A program made the position numbers and the translations under genes. Below are positions 1 through 9,289 of a stretch of 64,000 nucleotides of DNA, one piece after another (positions within the stretch are counted from its first letter, which is position 1; each line of letters opens with the position of its first letter). The DNA comes from Flavobacterium hydrocarbonoxydans (GTDB lineage Bacteria > Bacteroidota > Bacteroidia > Flavobacteriales > Flavobacteriaceae), in contig NZ_WSTB01000004.1 in assembly GCF_009789235.1 (NCBI RefSeq), positions 186,001-250,000 on the forward strand. Reading direction: 5' to 3'. The notes beneath the pieces are model-generated. The model was not told the origin of the DNA. It searched no databases and saw only the letters and a program-made list of their open reading frames with translations.

Positions 1-264
1 ATGTTTCGCTTTTTTTGTGTTTAAAGATTTTTGCTCTGTTAGTTTTTTAATTAATCAAAAATAATAATTTAATGTTGGTTTGTTGAAAAAGCCTTATATA
101 TAGCTTGTTGGCAACGATTATAGAATTTTTCCAATAATTTATTTTGTAATAATAGTCTGTAATAAATTTTTGTCAAAATATTTTTTCCTTGTGGAAGAAA
201 TAAAAACAAGAAGGTTTGTTTGAGCTTGGATTTTGATAATGAGCGATTTAATTTTTGTAACTGT

Positions 265-295
265 TTGGTAAATTGAATTTTAATACCTACTTTTG
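265..295 (+). promoter_or_regulatory. Promoter of the rplC operon
   Basis: TTG at 265-267 (TTTG from 264), a 20-nt spacer, then TACTTTTG at 288-295. This fits the Bacteroidota sigma-A consensus TTG-N19/20-TAnnTTTG. The transcript should begin near 300-302, giving a leader of about 63 nt before the rplC ATG at 365. Confidence 0.75.
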
Positions 296-299
296 CACT

Positions 300-337
300 C
301 CCTGTTTGAAAACTTATGTAGTTTTCAAATTGAAGGG
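300..337 (+). promoter_or_regulatory. Leader hairpin ahead of rplC
   Basis: Perfect 10-bp stem: TTTGAAAACT (305-314), loop TATGT, AGTTTTCAAA (320-329). An outer CCCT/AGGG pair (300-303 with 334-337) flanks it. It would be the first structure in the nascent leader. There is no U-run after it, so it is unlikely to be a simple terminator. Autoregulation by a ribosomal protein such as L4, as in the E. coli S10 operon, is inference. Confidence 0.55.
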
Positions 338-364
338 AATTTTAGTAATCAATAATTAATATTT

Positions 365-982
365 ATGTCTGGGTTAATTGGTAAAAAAATCGGCATGACT
401 AGTATTTTCGACGAAAACGGGAAAAATATTCCTTGTACAGTAATCGAAGCTGGACCATGCGTTGTTACCCAAGTCAGAACCAAAGGTGTTGACGGGTACG
501 AAGCGTTGCAACTTGGTTTCGATGACAAAAACGAGAAACATTCCACTAAAGCGGCTTTAGGTCACTTTAAGAAAGCTGGAACTGTTGCTAAGAAAAAAGT
601 CGTTGAATTTCAAGATTTTGCAACTGAACAAAAATTAGGAGATCTTATTGATGTTTCTATTTTTGCTGAAGGAGAATTTGTAGATGTACAAGGTGTATCT
701 AAAGGTAAAGGTTTTCAAGGGGTTGTTAAACGTCACGGATTTGGTGGTGTTGGACAAGCAACTCACGGTCAACACAACCGTTTAAGAGCGCCAGGTTCTG
801 TAGGAGCTTCTTCTTATCCATCAAGAGTATTCAAAGGAATGCGTATGGCTGGAAGAATGGGAGGAGACAATGTAAAAGTTCAAAACCTTAGAGTTTTAAA
901 AGTAGTGGCTGAAAAGAACCTGCTTGTTATTAAAGGATGTGTTCCTGGACATAAAAACTCTTATGTAATCATTCAGAAGTAA
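365..982 (+). CDS. rplC: 50S ribosomal protein L3
   Basis: Structural and assembly-initiating protein of the large subunit, binding 23S rRNA near the peptidyl-transferase centre. The 205-residue product starts [14 protein letters not shown], typical of L3. It carries the conserved central loop [18 protein letters not shown] (about 136-153), which reaches toward the active site and contains the glutamine methylated in E. coli. It is the first gene after the promoter at 265-295. The stop overlaps the rplD start by one base (TAATG), indicating translational coupling. No Shine-Dalgarno sequence precedes the ATG. Confidence 0.98.
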   Translation: MSGLIGKKIGMTSIFDENGKNIPCTVIEAGPCVVTQVRTKGVDGYEALQLGFDDKNEKHSTKAALGHFKKAGTVAKKKVVEFQDFATEQKLGDLIDVSIFAEGEFVDVQGVSKGKGFQGVVKRHGFGGVGQATHGQHNRLRAPGSVGASSYPSRVFKGMRMAGRMGGDNVKVQNLRVLKVVAEKNLLVIKGCVPGHKNSYVIIQK

Positions 983-1611
983 TGGAAGTAAAAGTATTAG
1001 ATTTCAACGGAAAAGATACTGGAAGAAAAGTTCAACTTTCTGATTCAGTATTCGCAATTGAACCAAACAATCACGCTGTATACCTTGATGTTAAGCAATA
1101 TCTTGCTAATCAAAGACAAGGAACTCACAAAGCTAAAGAAAGAGCTGAAGTGACAGGAAGTACACGTAAGATTAAAAAACAAAAAGGAACTGGTACAGCT
1201 CGTGCGGGAAGTATCAAAAATCCATTGTTTAAAGGTGGTGGAACTATTTTTGGACCAAGACCAAGAAGTTATTCATTTAAATTGAATAAAGCCTTGAAAA
1301 GATTGGCGAGAAAATCAGCTTTCTCAATCAAAGCAAAAGAGGCGAATATTATCGTTCTTGAAGACTTTGGATTTGAAGCTCCAAACACTAAAAATTTCAT
1401 TAACGTTTTGAAAGCTTTAGGGTTAGAAAATAAAAAATCTCTATTTGTATTGGGTGAAGCGAATAAAAATGTATATTTGTCGTCACGTAATTTAAAGTCT
1501 TCTAATGTCGTAACTAGCTCAGAATTAAGCACTTACGCTATATTAAACACTAATAATTTAGTGCTTTTAGAAGGTTCTTTGGAGTTAATTGAAGAAAATT
1601 TAAGCAAATAA
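982..1611 (+). CDS. rplD: 50S ribosomal protein L4
   Basis: Large-subunit protein lining the peptide exit tunnel. The 209-residue product has the extended tunnel loop with KKQKGTGTARAGS and FGPRPRSYSFKLN (about residues 63-95), followed by the globular alpha/beta domain. In E. coli L4 represses its own operon by binding the mRNA leader. The hairpin leader before rplC makes a similar loop possible here, but the structure differs and this is unproven. It starts inside the rplC stop codon and is followed by rplW after 7 nt. Confidence 0.97.
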   Translation: MEVKVLDFNGKDTGRKVQLSDSVFAIEPNNHAVYLDVKQYLANQRQGTHKAKERAEVTGSTRKIKKQKGTGTARAGSIKNPLFKGGGTIFGPRPRSYSFKLNKALKRLARKSAFSIKAKEANIIVLEDFGFEAPNTKNFINVLKALGLENKKSLFVLGEANKNVYLSSRNLKSSNVVTSSELSTYAILNTNNLVLLEGSLELIEENLSK

Positions 1612-1618
1612 TAGGAAT

Positions 1619-1909
1619 ATGAGTATCATAATTAGACCTATAGTAACAGAAAAAGTAACCAAAGAAAGTGAAGTTTTAAACCGCTTCGGATTCGTTGTTG
1701 ACAAAAAAGCAAACAAAGTTCAGATTAAGAAAGCTATCGAAGCTGCTTATGGAGTAACTATCGTTTCAGTTAACACGATGAACGTAAGACCGGATAGAAC
1801 TACAAAATACACTAAAAGTGGTTTGATCAGTGGAAAGACAAATGCTATCAAAAAAGCAATTGTACAAGTACAAGAAGGAGAAACAATTGATTTTTACAAC
1901 AATATCTAA
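1619..1909 (+). CDS. rplW: 50S ribosomal protein L23
   Basis: Tunnel-exit protein that docks trigger factor and SRP on the ribosome. The 96 residues match the usual length, opening SIIIRPIVTEKVTKESE and containing the conserved VSVNTMNVRPDRTTKYTKSG segment. It lies 7 nt after rplD and 6 nt before rplB, in the standard S10-operon order. No unusual features were seen. Confidence 0.97.
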   Translation: MSIIIRPIVTEKVTKESEVLNRFGFVVDKKANKVQIKKAIEAAYGVTIVSVNTMNVRPDRTTKYTKSGLISGKTNAIKKAIVQVQEGETIDFYNNI

Positions 1910-1915
1910 GATAAA

Positions 1916-2740
1916 ATGTCAGTAAGAAAATTAAAACCTATTACCCCAGGTCAGCGATTTAGAGTTGTGAATGGTTATGACGCCATTACAACTGATAAGC
2001 CGGAACGCTCTTTGATAGCGCCGATAAAAAACTCTGGAGGTAGAAATAGTCAAGGAAAGATGACCATGCGTTATACGGGTGGTGGTCACAAGCAGAGATA
2101 TCGTATTATTGATTTCAAACGTACAAAAGAAGGAATTCCAGCTACAGTGAAATCAATTGAGTATGATCCAAATCGTACTGCATTTATCGCATTATTAGCT
2201 TATGCTGATGGTGAGAAAACTTATGTTATCGCTCAAAACGGATTGAAAGTTGGTCAGAAATTAGTTTCTGGTCCAGAATCTCAACCTGAAATTGGTAACA
2301 CATTACCTTTAAGCAGAATTCCTTTAGGAACTGTAATCTCTTGTATTGAGTTACGTCCAGGTCAAGGAGCAGTAATTGCTCGTTCAGCTGGTACATTTGC
2401 TCAATTAATGGCAAGAGACGGAAAATATGCTACAATTAAAATGCCATCTGGTGAAACAAGATTAATCTTGTTAACTTGTTCGGCTACAATTGGAGCTGTT
2501 TCTAATTCAGACCACCAATTAGTTGTATCAGGAAAAGCTGGTAGAACAAGATGGTTAGGAAGAAGACCTAGAACAAGACCTGTTGCAATGAACCCTGTTG
2601 ATCACCCAATGGGTGGTGGAGAAGGACGTTCTTCTGGTGGACATCCACGTTCAAGAAATGGAATACCAGCAAAAGGTTATAGAACTCGTTCTAAGAAAAA
2701 CCCGAGTAACAAGTATATCGTAGAACGTAGAAAGAAATAA
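1916..2740 (+). CDS. rplB: 50S ribosomal protein L2
   Basis: Core large-subunit protein needed for subunit joining and peptidyl transfer. The 274-residue product has the two-domain L2 layout, with N-terminal [16 protein letters not shown] and the C-terminal conserved [20 protein letters not shown] containing the functionally important histidine. The C-terminus is basic ([22 protein letters not shown] region). Genes on both sides are 6 nt away. Length and sequence are normal for the family. Confidence 0.98.
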   Translation: MSVRKLKPITPGQRFRVVNGYDAITTDKPERSLIAPIKNSGGRNSQGKMTMRYTGGGHKQRYRIIDFKRTKEGIPATVKSIEYDPNRTAFIALLAYADGEKTYVIAQNGLKVGQKLVSGPESQPEIGNTLPLSRIPLGTVISCIELRPGQGAVIARSAGTFAQLMARDGKYATIKMPSGETRLILLTCSATIGAVSNSDHQLVVSGKAGRTRWLGRRPRTRPVAMNPVDHPMGGGEGRSSGGHPRSRNGIPAKGYRTRSKKNPSNKYIVERRKK

Positions 2741-2746
2741 TAAGAT

Positions 2747-3025
2747 ATGGCACGTTCATTAAAAAAAGGACCTTTCGTTCATTATAAGTTAGACAAGAAA
2801 GTTCAGGAAAACGTAGAAAGTGGTAAAAATAGTGTAGTAAAGACTTGGTCTAGAGCTTCTATGATTACTCCAGATTTCGTTGGACAAACTATCGCAGTTC
2901 ATAACGGTCGTCAATTTGTACCAGTTTACGTAACAGAAAACATGGTAGGTCACAAATTAGGAGAATTTTCACCAACTAGATCTTTTAGAGGTCATGCTGG
3001 AGCAAAAAATAAAGGTAAAAAATAA
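2747..3025 (+). CDS. rpsS: 30S ribosomal protein S19
   Basis: Small-subunit head protein, partner of S13, near the A-site finger. The 92-residue product begins [14 protein letters not shown] and contains [20 protein letters not shown] and [16 protein letters not shown], hallmarks of S19. Spacing to rplB and rplV is 6 nt, consistent with one transcript. Confidence 0.98.
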
Positions 3026-3031
3026 GAAGCA

Positions 3032-3445
3032 ATGGGAGTTCGTAAAAGAGAAACAGCAGATGCGAGAAAAGAGGCTAATAAGTCTATTGCTTTCGCAAAA
3101 TTGAATAACTGCCCTACTTCACCTAGAAAAATGCGCTTAGTAGCGGACTTGGTAAGAGGTCAGAAGGTAGAGAGAGCACTTAACATCTTAAGATTCAGTT
3201 CTAAAGAAGCTTCAAGAAAATTAGAAAAACTATTATTATCTGCAATCAATAACTGGGAGCAAAAAAATAGTGAAGGTAATTTAGAAGAAGCTGGATTATT
3301 TGTTAAAGAGATCAGAGTAGATGGTGGAATGATGTTGAAAAGACTTCGTCCAGCTCCACAAGGTCGCGCACACAGAATAAGAAAACGTTCTAATCACGTA
3401 ACAATCGTGCTTGGAGCTATCAATAACACACAAAGCAATTCTTAA
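3032..3445 (+). CDS. rplV: 50S ribosomal protein L22
   Basis: Tunnel-lining protein whose beta-hairpin contacts the nascent chain. The 137-residue product is somewhat longer than E. coli L22 (110) because of an N-terminal extension of about 20 residues ([17 protein letters not shown]). The core begins at [20 protein letters not shown]. The C-terminal hairpin and the basic [20 protein letters not shown] segment are intact. It lies 6 nt after rpsS and 5 nt before rpsC. Confidence 0.97.
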
Positions 3446-3450
3446 GCAGC

Positions 3451-4212
3451 ATGGGACAAAAGACAAATCCAATTGGAAATAGACTTGGTATCATCAGAGG
3501 GTGGGACTCAAACTGGTATGGTGGAAATGATTACGGTGATAAACTTGCCGAAGATCACAAAATCAGAAAGTATATCCACGCTCGTTTATCAAAAGCTAGT
3601 GTATCAAAAGTAATCATCGAGAGAACTTTGAAACTTGTAACCGTTACTATCACTACTGCAAGACCTGGTATCATTATCGGAAAAGGCGGACAAGAGGTAG
3701 ACAAGTTAAAAGAAGAACTTAAGAAAGTTACTGACAAAGAGGTTCAAATCAACATCTTTGAAATTAAAAGACCTGAGTTAGATGCTTATCTTGTGGCGAC
3801 AAGCATCGCTCGTCAAATCGAAAGCCGTATTTCTTACAGACGTGCAATCAAAATGGCTATTGCTGCTTCTATGCGTATGAACGCTGAGGGTATCAAAGTT
3901 TTGATTTCTGGTCGTTTGAATGGTGCTGAGATGGCGCGTTCAGAAGGTTTCAAAGAAGGTAGAATTCCTCTATCAACTTTCAGAGCTGATATTGATTATG
4001 CTTTGGCTGAAGCTCATACTACTTATGGTAGAATGGGTATCAAAGTATGGATCATGAAAGGTGAAGTTTATGGAAAGAGAGATCTTTCTCCACTTGCAGG
4101 AATGGATAAAAAACAATCTGGAACTGGTGGTGGTAAAGGTGGAGATTCTCCAAGAGGAGACAGAAAACCTTTTAATAAAGGTGGTAAACCAGACGCTCGT
4201 AAACGAAAGTAA
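3451..4212 (+). CDS. rpsC: 30S ribosomal protein S3
   Basis: Small-subunit protein at the mRNA entry site with helicase-related function. The 253-residue product has the N-terminal domain ([17 protein letters not shown]), a type-II KH domain with [17 protein letters not shown] (about 69-85), and the C-terminal domain [14 protein letters not shown] glycine/lysine-rich tail follows (about 222-253, with [15 protein letters not shown]), typical of Bacteroidota S3. Confidence 0.98.
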   Translation: MGQKTNPIGNRLGIIRGWDSNWYGGNDYGDKLAEDHKIRKYIHARLSKASVSKVIIERTLKLVTVTITTARPGIIIGKGGQEVDKLKEELKKVTDKEVQINIFEIKRPELDAYLVATSIARQIESRISYRRAIKMAIAASMRMNAEGIKVLISGRLNGAEMARSEGFKEGRIPLSTFRADIDYALAEAHTTYGRMGIKVWIMKGEVYGKRDLSPLAGMDKKQSGTGGGKGGDSPRGDRKPFNKGGKPDARKRK

Positions 4213-4231
4213 ATTTTTAAACTAAAGAAAA

Positions 4232-4657
4232 ATGTTACAGCCTAAAAGAACAAAATACCGTAAGGTACAAAAAGGTAAAATGAAAGGTAACTCTCAAAGA
4301 GGGCATGAACTTTCTAATGGAATGTTTGGTATTAAATCTGTACATGAAGATGGAATGTTCTTAACTTCTCGTCAAATCGAAGCTGCGCGTATTGCTGCAA
4401 CTCGTTTCATGAAGAGAGAGGGACAATTATGGATCAAAATATTTCCAGACAAACCAATTACTAAGAAGCCTCTTGAGGTACGTATGGGTAAAGGTAAAGG
4501 TGCCGTTGAATATTGGGCTGCCGTTGTTAAACCCGGAAGAATTATGTTTGAAGTTGGAGGAGTTCCTTTATCAGTTGCAAAAGAGGCGTTACGTCTTGCA
4601 GCTCAAAAGCTTCCAGTAAAAACTAAATTCGTCGTTGCTAGAGATTTCGAAGCATAA
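4232..4657 (+). CDS. rplP: 50S ribosomal protein L16
   Basis: Large-subunit protein that positions A-site tRNA. The 141-residue product starts [19 protein letters not shown] and contains [20 protein letters not shown], the conserved loop around the arginine that is hydroxylated in some bacteria. It follows rpsC by 19 nt and precedes rpmC by 13 nt. Normal length, no anomalies. Confidence 0.97.
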   Translation: MLQPKRTKYRKVQKGKMKGNSQRGHELSNGMFGIKSVHEDGMFLTSRQIEAARIAATRFMKREGQLWIKIFPDKPITKKPLEVRMGKGKGAVEYWAAVVKPGRIMFEVGGVPLSVAKEALRLAAQKLPVKTKFVVARDFEA

Positions 4658-4670
4658 TTAAATTTATATT

Positions 4671-4862
4671 ATGAAACAATCAGAAATAAAAGATCTTTCT
4701 GCAGCGGAGTTGCAAGAAAAGCTTAGTCAAACTAAGAAGATATATGCTGACCTAAAAATGGCTCACGCTATCTCGCCAATTGAGAATCCACTTCAAATTA
4801 GAAGTGTAAGAAGAACAGTTGCAAGATTGGCTACAGAGCTAACTAAAAGAGAGTTACAATAA
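4671..4862 (+). CDS. rpmC: 50S ribosomal protein L29
   Basis: Small protein beside the tunnel exit, in contact with L23. The 63-residue product is a predicted two-helix hairpin with EIKDLSAAELQEKL at the N-terminus and IRSVRRTVARLATEL near the C-terminus. Size and position between rplP and rpsQ are standard. Confidence 0.96.
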   Translation: MKQSEIKDLSAAELQEKLSQTKKIYADLKMAHAISPIENPLQIRSVRRTVARLATELTKRELQ

Positions 4863-4879
4863 TTGTATTCTGCTGAAAG

Positions 4880-5140
4880 ATGGAAGAAAAAAGAAATTTA
4901 AGAAAAGAAAGAATTGGTGTTGTTACTTCAAATAAAATGGACAAGTCTATTGTTATTGCTGAAGTAAGAAAAGTAAAACACCCATTATACGGTAAGTTCG
5001 TGTTGAAAACTAAGAAATATGTTGCACACGACGAAACAAACGACTGTAACATTGGAGATACTGTAAGAATTAGCGAAACGCGTCCTTTAAGTAAAACAAA
5101 ATGTTGGAGATTAGTTGAAATCTTAGAAAGAGCTAAATAA
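4880..5140 (+). CDS. rpsQ: 30S ribosomal protein S17
   Basis: Primary 16S rRNA-binding protein with an OB fold. The 86-residue product includes [19 protein letters not shown] and [19 protein letters not shown] and ends in the conserved [18 protein letters not shown]. The next start codon is 2 nt downstream (TAATTATG), implying coupled translation with rplN. Confidence 0.97.
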   Translation: MEEKRNLRKERIGVVTSNKMDKSIVIAEVRKVKHPLYGKFVLKTKKYVAHDETNDCNIGDTVRISETRPLSKTKCWRLVEILERAK

Positions 5141-5142
5141 TT

Positions 5143-5511
5143 ATGGTACAACAGGAATCAAGACTAAAAGTAGCAGATAACACGGGAGCAAAAGAAGTTT
5201 TAACTATCCGTGTTTTAGGAGGTACCAAAAGAAGGTATGCCTCTGTTGGTGACAAGATTGTAGTATCTATTAAAGATGCAACTCCTAACGGTAACGTTAA
5301 AAAAGGAGCTGTTTCAACTGCAGTTGTTGTACGTACCAAAAAAGAAGTGAGAAGAGCTGATGGTTCTTATATCCGTTTCGATGACAATGCTTGTGTTCTT
5401 TTGAACGCAGCAGGGGAAATGAGAGGAACTCGTGTTTTTGGTCCGGTAGCAAGAGAACTTCGTGAAAAACAATTCATGAAAATTGTATCATTAGCACCAG
5501 AAGTGCTTTAA
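5143..5511 (+). CDS. rplN: 50S ribosomal protein L14
   Basis: Interface protein of the large subunit forming the B8 bridge. The 122-residue product begins [19 protein letters not shown] and contains [20 protein letters not shown] and [13 protein letters not shown], all diagnostic for L14. Length equals the family norm (122-123). Confidence 0.98.
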
Positions 5512-5522
5512 TTCGTTTTAAG

Positions 5523-5837
5523 ATGATAAAGCTAAAAATAAAATCAGGAGACATCGTAAGAGTTATTGCTGGAGACCATAAAGGTGCTGAAGGTAAAGTA
5601 TTACGTGTTTACCGTGAGAAAAATAAAGCGATAGTTGAAGGTGTAAACATGGTTTCGAAACATACAAAACCAAGTGCAAAAAACCCTCAAGGTGGTATCG
5701 TTAAGAAAGAAGCTTCTATACAAATATCTAACATTTCACTAATTGATCCTAAAACTAAGGAAACAACTAGAGTTGGTATTAGAGTAGAAGGAGATAAGAA
5801 AGTAAGATTTTCAAAAAAATCTAATCAAGTACTATAG
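5523..5837 (+). CDS. rplX: 50S ribosomal protein L24
   Basis: Early-assembly large-subunit protein with a KOW motif ([20 protein letters not shown], about 6-25). The 104-residue product matches the family length and ends in a basic tail. It is 11 nt after rplN and 2 nt before rplE, in the canonical spc order. Confidence 0.97.
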   Translation: MIKLKIKSGDIVRVIAGDHKGAEGKVLRVYREKNKAIVEGVNMVSKHTKPSAKNPQGGIVKKEASIQISNISLIDPKTKETTRVGIRVEGDKKVRFSKKSNQVL

Positions 5838-5839
5838 TA

Positions 5840-6391
5840 ATGGCATATACACCTAGACTAAAAGAAGAATATAAGAGCAGAGTAATTGCTGCTCTTAAAG
5901 AGGAATTCGGATATACAAACGTGATGCAAGTTCCAAAACTTGAAAAAATCGTTTTGAGCCGTGGAGTTGGTGCAGCTGTATCTGATAAAAAACTTATTGA
6001 CTATGCAGTTGATGAGTTAACAAAGATCACTGGACAAAAAGCAGTATCTACAATCTCTAAGAAAGACGTTGCGTCTTTCAAATTGAGAAAAGGGATGCCT
6101 ATTGGAGCAAAAGTTACTTTGCGTGGAGAAAGAATGTATGAGTTTTTAGATAGACTTATTACTTCTGCTTTACCACGTGTTAGAGATTTTAGTGGTATTA
6201 AAGCTACTGGATTTGACGGAAGAGGTAATTACAATCTTGGAGTTTTGGAGCAAATCATTTTCCCAGAAATTGATATTGACAAAGTAAACAAAATCTCAGG
6301 AATGGATATTACTTTCGTTACTACTGCTCAAACAGACAAAGAAGCAAAGTCATTATTGGCTGAATTAGGTTTACCTTTTAAAAAGAATTAA
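5840..6391 (+). CDS. rplE: 50S ribosomal protein L5
   Basis: Binds 5S rRNA and contacts P-site tRNA. The 183-residue product contains [20 protein letters not shown] and [20 protein letters not shown], the L5 signature regions, and ends with the conserved [11 protein letters not shown]. The rpsN start follows after 3 nt. Normal length and sequence. Confidence 0.98.
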   Translation: MAYTPRLKEEYKSRVIAALKEEFGYTNVMQVPKLEKIVLSRGVGAAVSDKKLIDYAVDELTKITGQKAVSTISKKDVASFKLRKGMPIGAKVTLRGERMYEFLDRLITSALPRVRDFSGIKATGFDGRGNYNLGVLEQIIFPEIDIDKVNKISGMDITFVTTAQTDKEAKSLLAELGLPFKKN

Positions 6392-6394
6392 GAT

Positions 6395-6664
6395 ATGGCT
6401 AAAGAATCAATGAAAGCCCGTGAGGTGAAGAGAGAAAAAACGGTAGCTAAGTATGCTGAGAAAAGAAAAGCTTTGAAAGAAGCTGGAGATTTTGAAGGTT
6501 TACAAAAATTACCAAAAAATGCTTCACCAGTTCGTTTGCACAATCGTTGTAAATTAACAGGTCGTCCAAGAGGATATATTCGTCAATTCGGTATTTCACG
6601 TGTAACTTTCCGTGAAATGGCTAATAATGGATTAATTCCAGGTGTAAAAAAAGCTTCTTGGTAA
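6395..6664 (+). CDS. rpsN: 30S ribosomal protein S14, zinc-independent form
   Basis: Small-subunit head protein. At 89 residues it is the longer C-minus type. The only cysteine is in [20 protein letters not shown], and there is no CxxC pair, so it does not bind structural zinc. The C-terminus [11 protein letters not shown] is conserved. It is the last gene before a 104-nt gap that holds a promoter and hairpin, so it may end one transcriptional segment of the operon. Confidence 0.97.
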   Translation: MAKESMKAREVKREKTVAKYAEKRKALKEAGDFEGLQKLPKNASPVRLHNRCKLTGRPRGYIRQFGISRVTFREMANNGLIPGVKKASW

Positions 6665-6688
6665 TCTCGCAATAAGTTATTACTTTTG
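6658..6688 (+). promoter_or_regulatory. Internal promoter before rpsH
   Basis: TTG at 6658-6660 (overlapping the last codons of rpsN), a 20-nt spacer, then TACTTTTG at 6681-6688. The -7 box and the next two bases (CA) are identical to those of the rplC promoter. Expected transcript start is near 6694, about 75 nt before rpsH. Confidence 0.7.
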
Positions 6689-6720
6689 CAAACCAGAAAA
6701 TAATTTTAATTGATTAAAGG

Positions 6721-6744
6721 TTCGGGAGACGAGTGTCTCCCGAA
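6721..6744 (+). promoter_or_regulatory. GC-rich leader hairpin before rpsH
   Basis: Perfect 10-bp stem TTCGGGAGAC (6721-6730), loop GAGT, GTCTCCCGAA (6735-6744). It is far more GC-rich than the surrounding DNA and has no T-run after it, so it is not a typical terminator. It sits in the 5' leader of the rpsH transcript, a natural place for ribosomal-protein feedback control. Confidence 0.6.
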
Positions 6745-6768
6745 AACCATAATCGCAATCAAATACAT

Positions 6769-7167
6769 ATGTATACAGATCCTATTGCAGATTATTTGAC
6801 TAGAGTTCGTAACGCTGTGGCTGCAAACCACAAAGTTGTTGAAATTCCAGCTTCTAATCTAAAAAAAGAAATAACTAAGATCTTATTTGATCAAGGTTAT
6901 ATCTTGAGTTACAAATTTGAGGACAACTCTGTTCAGGGTTCAATCAAAATCGCTTTGAAGTATGATAAAGATACTAAAGAGCCTGTAATTAAAGATATCC
7001 AAAGAATTAGTAAACCTGGTTTACGTAAATATGCAGGTGCTGATAAATTACCTAGAATCCTTAACGGATTAGGAATTGCTATTGTTTCGACTTCAAAAGG
7101 TCTTATGACTGGAAAACAAGCAAAACAATTACATGTAGGTGGTGAAGTAATTTGTTACGTATACTAA
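6769..7167 (+). CDS. rpsH: 30S ribosomal protein S8
   Basis: Binds helix 21 of 16S rRNA and is the spc-operon regulator in E. coli. The ATG at 6769 gives 132 residues, starting YTDPIADYLTRVRNAVAANH, exactly the family start and length. An in-frame GTG at 6733 would add 12 unrelated residues and run through the hairpin, so it is rejected. The C-terminal RNA-binding motif SKGLMTGKQAKQLHVGGEVI is intact. Confidence 0.97.
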   Translation: MYTDPIADYLTRVRNAVAANHKVVEIPASNLKKEITKILFDQGYILSYKFEDNSVQGSIKIALKYDKDTKEPVIKDIQRISKPGLRKYAGADKLPRILNGLGIAIVSTSKGLMTGKQAKQLHVGGEVICYVY

Positions 7168-7185
7168 TTTTAAAGACTAAATAAG

Positions 7186-7728
7186 ATGTCAAGAATAGGT
7201 AAAAGCCCAATTGTAATCCCTGCTGGCGTAACTGTAGAAGTTAAAGACGGTATCATTACAGTAAAAGGAAAAAAAGGTCAACTAACTCAGGAGTTTTCGG
7301 ACGTAACTGTAACAGTTGAAGGTGATCAAGCATTAGTTGAAAGATCATCTGATCATAAAGACCAAAGAGCAAAACACGGATTGTACAGATCATTAATCAG
7401 TAACATGATTGTTGGTGTATCTGAAGGTTTTACAAAAGAACTTGAATTAGTTGGAGTTGGTTATAGAGCTTCAAACCAAGGTCAAAAGTTAGATTTAGCT
7501 CTTGGATATTCTCACAATATTGTTTTAGAAGTTGCTCCAGAAGTAGTAGTAGAAACAGTATCTGAAAAAGGAAAAAACCCTATCGTAAAATTAACATCAT
7601 TTGACAAACAACTTTTAGGTCAGGTTGCTGCGAAAATCAGAGGTTTCCGTAAGCCTGAGCCGTACAAAGGAAAAGGTGTTAAATTTGTGGGTGAAGTATT
7701 AAGAAGAAAAGCAGGTAAATCAGCTTAA
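7186..7728 (+). CDS. rplF: 50S ribosomal protein L6
   Basis: Large-subunit protein near the sarcin-ricin loop, needed for factor binding. The 180-residue product is a duplicated-fold protein starting [18 protein letters not shown], with the C-terminal signature [20 protein letters not shown]. It follows rpsH by 18 nt. Normal length. Confidence 0.98.
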   Translation: MSRIGKSPIVIPAGVTVEVKDGIITVKGKKGQLTQEFSDVTVTVEGDQALVERSSDHKDQRAKHGLYRSLISNMIVGVSEGFTKELELVGVGYRASNQGQKLDLALGYSHNIVLEVAPEVVVETVSEKGKNPIVKLTSFDKQLLGQVAAKIRGFRKPEPYKGKGVKFVGEVLRRKAGKSA

Positions 7729-7739
7729 AAAATAAGATT

Positions 7740-8090
7740 ATGTCATTAACAAAATCTGATAGAAGACAGAGAATTAGATTCAGAATTAGAAAATCTATTA
7801 GTGGTACTGCTACTAATCCAAGATTATCTGTGTTTAGAAGTAACAAAGAAATTTACGCTCAACTTATTGATGACGTAAACGGAGTTACTTTATTAGCTGC
7901 ATCTTCAAGAGAAAAAGAAATAGGAAAAGGTACTAACGTTGAAGTAGCGGCTGCAGTTGGAAAACTAGTTGCTGAAAAAGCGTTAAAAGCTGGGATTGAT
8001 ACCATCACTTTTGATAGAGGTGGATATTTGTATCACGGTCGTATTAAATCATTAGCAGAAGGCGCAAGAGCGGCTGGACTTAAATTCTAA
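7740..8090 (+). CDS. rplR: 50S ribosomal protein L18
   Basis: 5S rRNA-binding protein of the central protuberance. The 116-residue product has the basic N-terminus ([20 protein letters not shown]), [18 protein letters not shown], and the C-terminal [19 protein letters not shown]. It is flanked by rplF (11 nt) and rpsE (6 nt). Confidence 0.97.
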   Translation: MSLTKSDRRQRIRFRIRKSISGTATNPRLSVFRSNKEIYAQLIDDVNGVTLLAASSREKEIGKGTNVEVAAAVGKLVAEKALKAGIDTITFDRGGYLYHGRIKSLAEGARAAGLKF

Positions 8091-8096
8091 TATATT

Positions 8097-8618
8097 ATGT
8101 CTAAATACAAAAATGTAGAATTGGTAAAACCAAGTGGTCTTGAACTTAAAGATCGTCTGGTAAGTGTTAATCGTGTTACTAAAGTTACAAAAGGTGGTAG
8201 AGCTTTCGGTTTTTCTGCTATTGTAGTTGTAGGTGATGAAAACGGAGTTGTTGGTCATGGATTAGGAAAATCTAAAGATGTTTCTGAAGCAATTGCGAAA
8301 GCAGTAGAAGATGCTAAGAAAAATTTAGTAAAAATTCCTTTGAATGGACAATCAGTTCCTCACGAACAAAAAGGTAAATTTGGTGGTGCACGTGTATTCT
8401 TAATTCCTGCGTCTCATGGTACAGGAGTTATTGCTGGTGGAGCTGTTCGTTCAGTTCTTGAATCAGTAGGTATTCACGATGTATTATCTAAATCTCAAGG
8501 ATCATCAAATCCTCATAACGTAGTAAAAGCGACTTTTGATGCTTTATTACAAATGAGAAGCGCTTACACTGTTGCAAAACAAAGAGGTGTTTCTTTAGAA
8601 AAAGTTTTTAAAGGTTAA
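8097..8618 (+). CDS. rpsE: 30S ribosomal protein S5
   Basis: Small-subunit fidelity protein at the mRNA entry channel. The 173-residue product has the double-stranded-RNA-binding-like N-domain with [20 protein letters not shown], then [14 protein letters not shown]. The C-domain contains [19 protein letters not shown] and [16 protein letters not shown]. Length and motifs are normal. Confidence 0.98.
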   Translation: MSKYKNVELVKPSGLELKDRLVSVNRVTKVTKGGRAFGFSAIVVVGDENGVVGHGLGKSKDVSEAIAKAVEDAKKNLVKIPLNGQSVPHEQKGKFGGARVFLIPASHGTGVIAGGAVRSVLESVGIHDVLSKSQGSSNPHNVVKATFDALLQMRSAYTVAKQRGVSLEKVFKG

Positions 8619-8630
8619 TTCAAGGAAATT

Positions 8631-8813
8631 ATGGCTAAATTATTAGTAAAACAAGTTCGAAGCAAAATCAACTGCCCTCTTTCTCAAAAGAGAGGTTTAG
8701 AAGCTTTGGGTCTACGTAAAATGGGACAAGTTGTAGAGCATGATTCAAACCCTGCTATCCTTGGGATGATAAACAAAGTTAAACACTTAGTTTCTGTCGA
8801 AGAAGCTAAATAA
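8631..8813 (+). CDS. rpmD: 50S ribosomal protein L30
   Basis: Small large-subunit protein. The 60-residue product contains [20 protein letters not shown] and [20 protein letters not shown], the family signature, and ends with HLVSVEEAK. It lies 12 nt after rpsE and 11 nt before rplO. Confidence 0.96.
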   Translation: MAKLLVKQVRSKINCPLSQKRGLEALGLRKMGQVVEHDSNPAILGMINKVKHLVSVEEAK

Positions 8814-8824
8814 CAAATACTGTT

Positions 8825-9277
8825 ATGAATTTAAGTAACTTACAACCAGCTGAAGGGTCAACACACAATCAAAATAAAAGATTAGGTAGAGGAGAAGGTT
8901 CTGGAAAAGGTGGTACTTCTGCAAGAGGTCACAAAGGAGCAAAATCTCGTTCTGGTTATTCTAAAAAGATTGGTTTTGAAGGAGGGCAAATGCCACTTCA
9001 AAGACGTGTGCCTAAGTTTGGTTTCACAAACATCAACCGTAAAGAATACGAAGGTGTTAATTTAGATACGCTTCAATTATTAGTAGACAATGGTGTGATT
9101 ACTGATTCTGTTTCTATGACAGATTTCGTAGCAAACCGTCTAGCTACCAAAAACGAAATCGTTAAGATTTTAGGTAGAGGAGAATTGAAAGCAAAATTAA
9201 AAGTAACTGCTCACAAATTTACTGCTACTGCAAAAGCTGCTATCGAAGCTGCTGGTGGAGAGGCTGTAACAATATAA
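8825..9277 (+). CDS. rplO: 50S ribosomal protein L15
   Basis: Late-assembly large-subunit protein. The 150-residue product starts with the disordered basic region (RLGRGEGSGKGGTSARGHKG) and contains the conserved GFEGGQMPLQRRVPKFGF. The C-terminal domain ends KAAIEAAGGEAVTI. It is followed by secY after 12 nt, as in most bacteria. Confidence 0.97.
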   Translation: MNLSNLQPAEGSTHNQNKRLGRGEGSGKGGTSARGHKGAKSRSGYSKKIGFEGGQMPLQRRVPKFGFTNINRKEYEGVNLDTLQLLVDNGVITDSVSMTDFVANRLATKNEIVKILGRGELKAKLKVTAHKFTATAKAAIEAAGGEAVTI

Positions 9278-9289
9278 TTTTTCTATTGT

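Larger units (their letters stand above)
1..364. other. Intergenic region upstream of rplC
   Basis: AT-rich, T-run-rich DNA with no open reading frame of useful length on either strand. The only ATG at the left edge closes after seven codons. The right end holds a promoter and a hairpin, listed separately. In relatives rpsJ usually lies immediately upstream; it is not in this window, so whether it shares a transcript with rplC cannot be seen. Confidence 0.7.

Noticed and set aside
6733..6768. In-frame GTG extension of rpsH by 12 codons
   Set aside because: The added residues are unlike any S8, and the segment forms one arm of the leader hairpin. The ATG at 6769 gives the exact family start and length.
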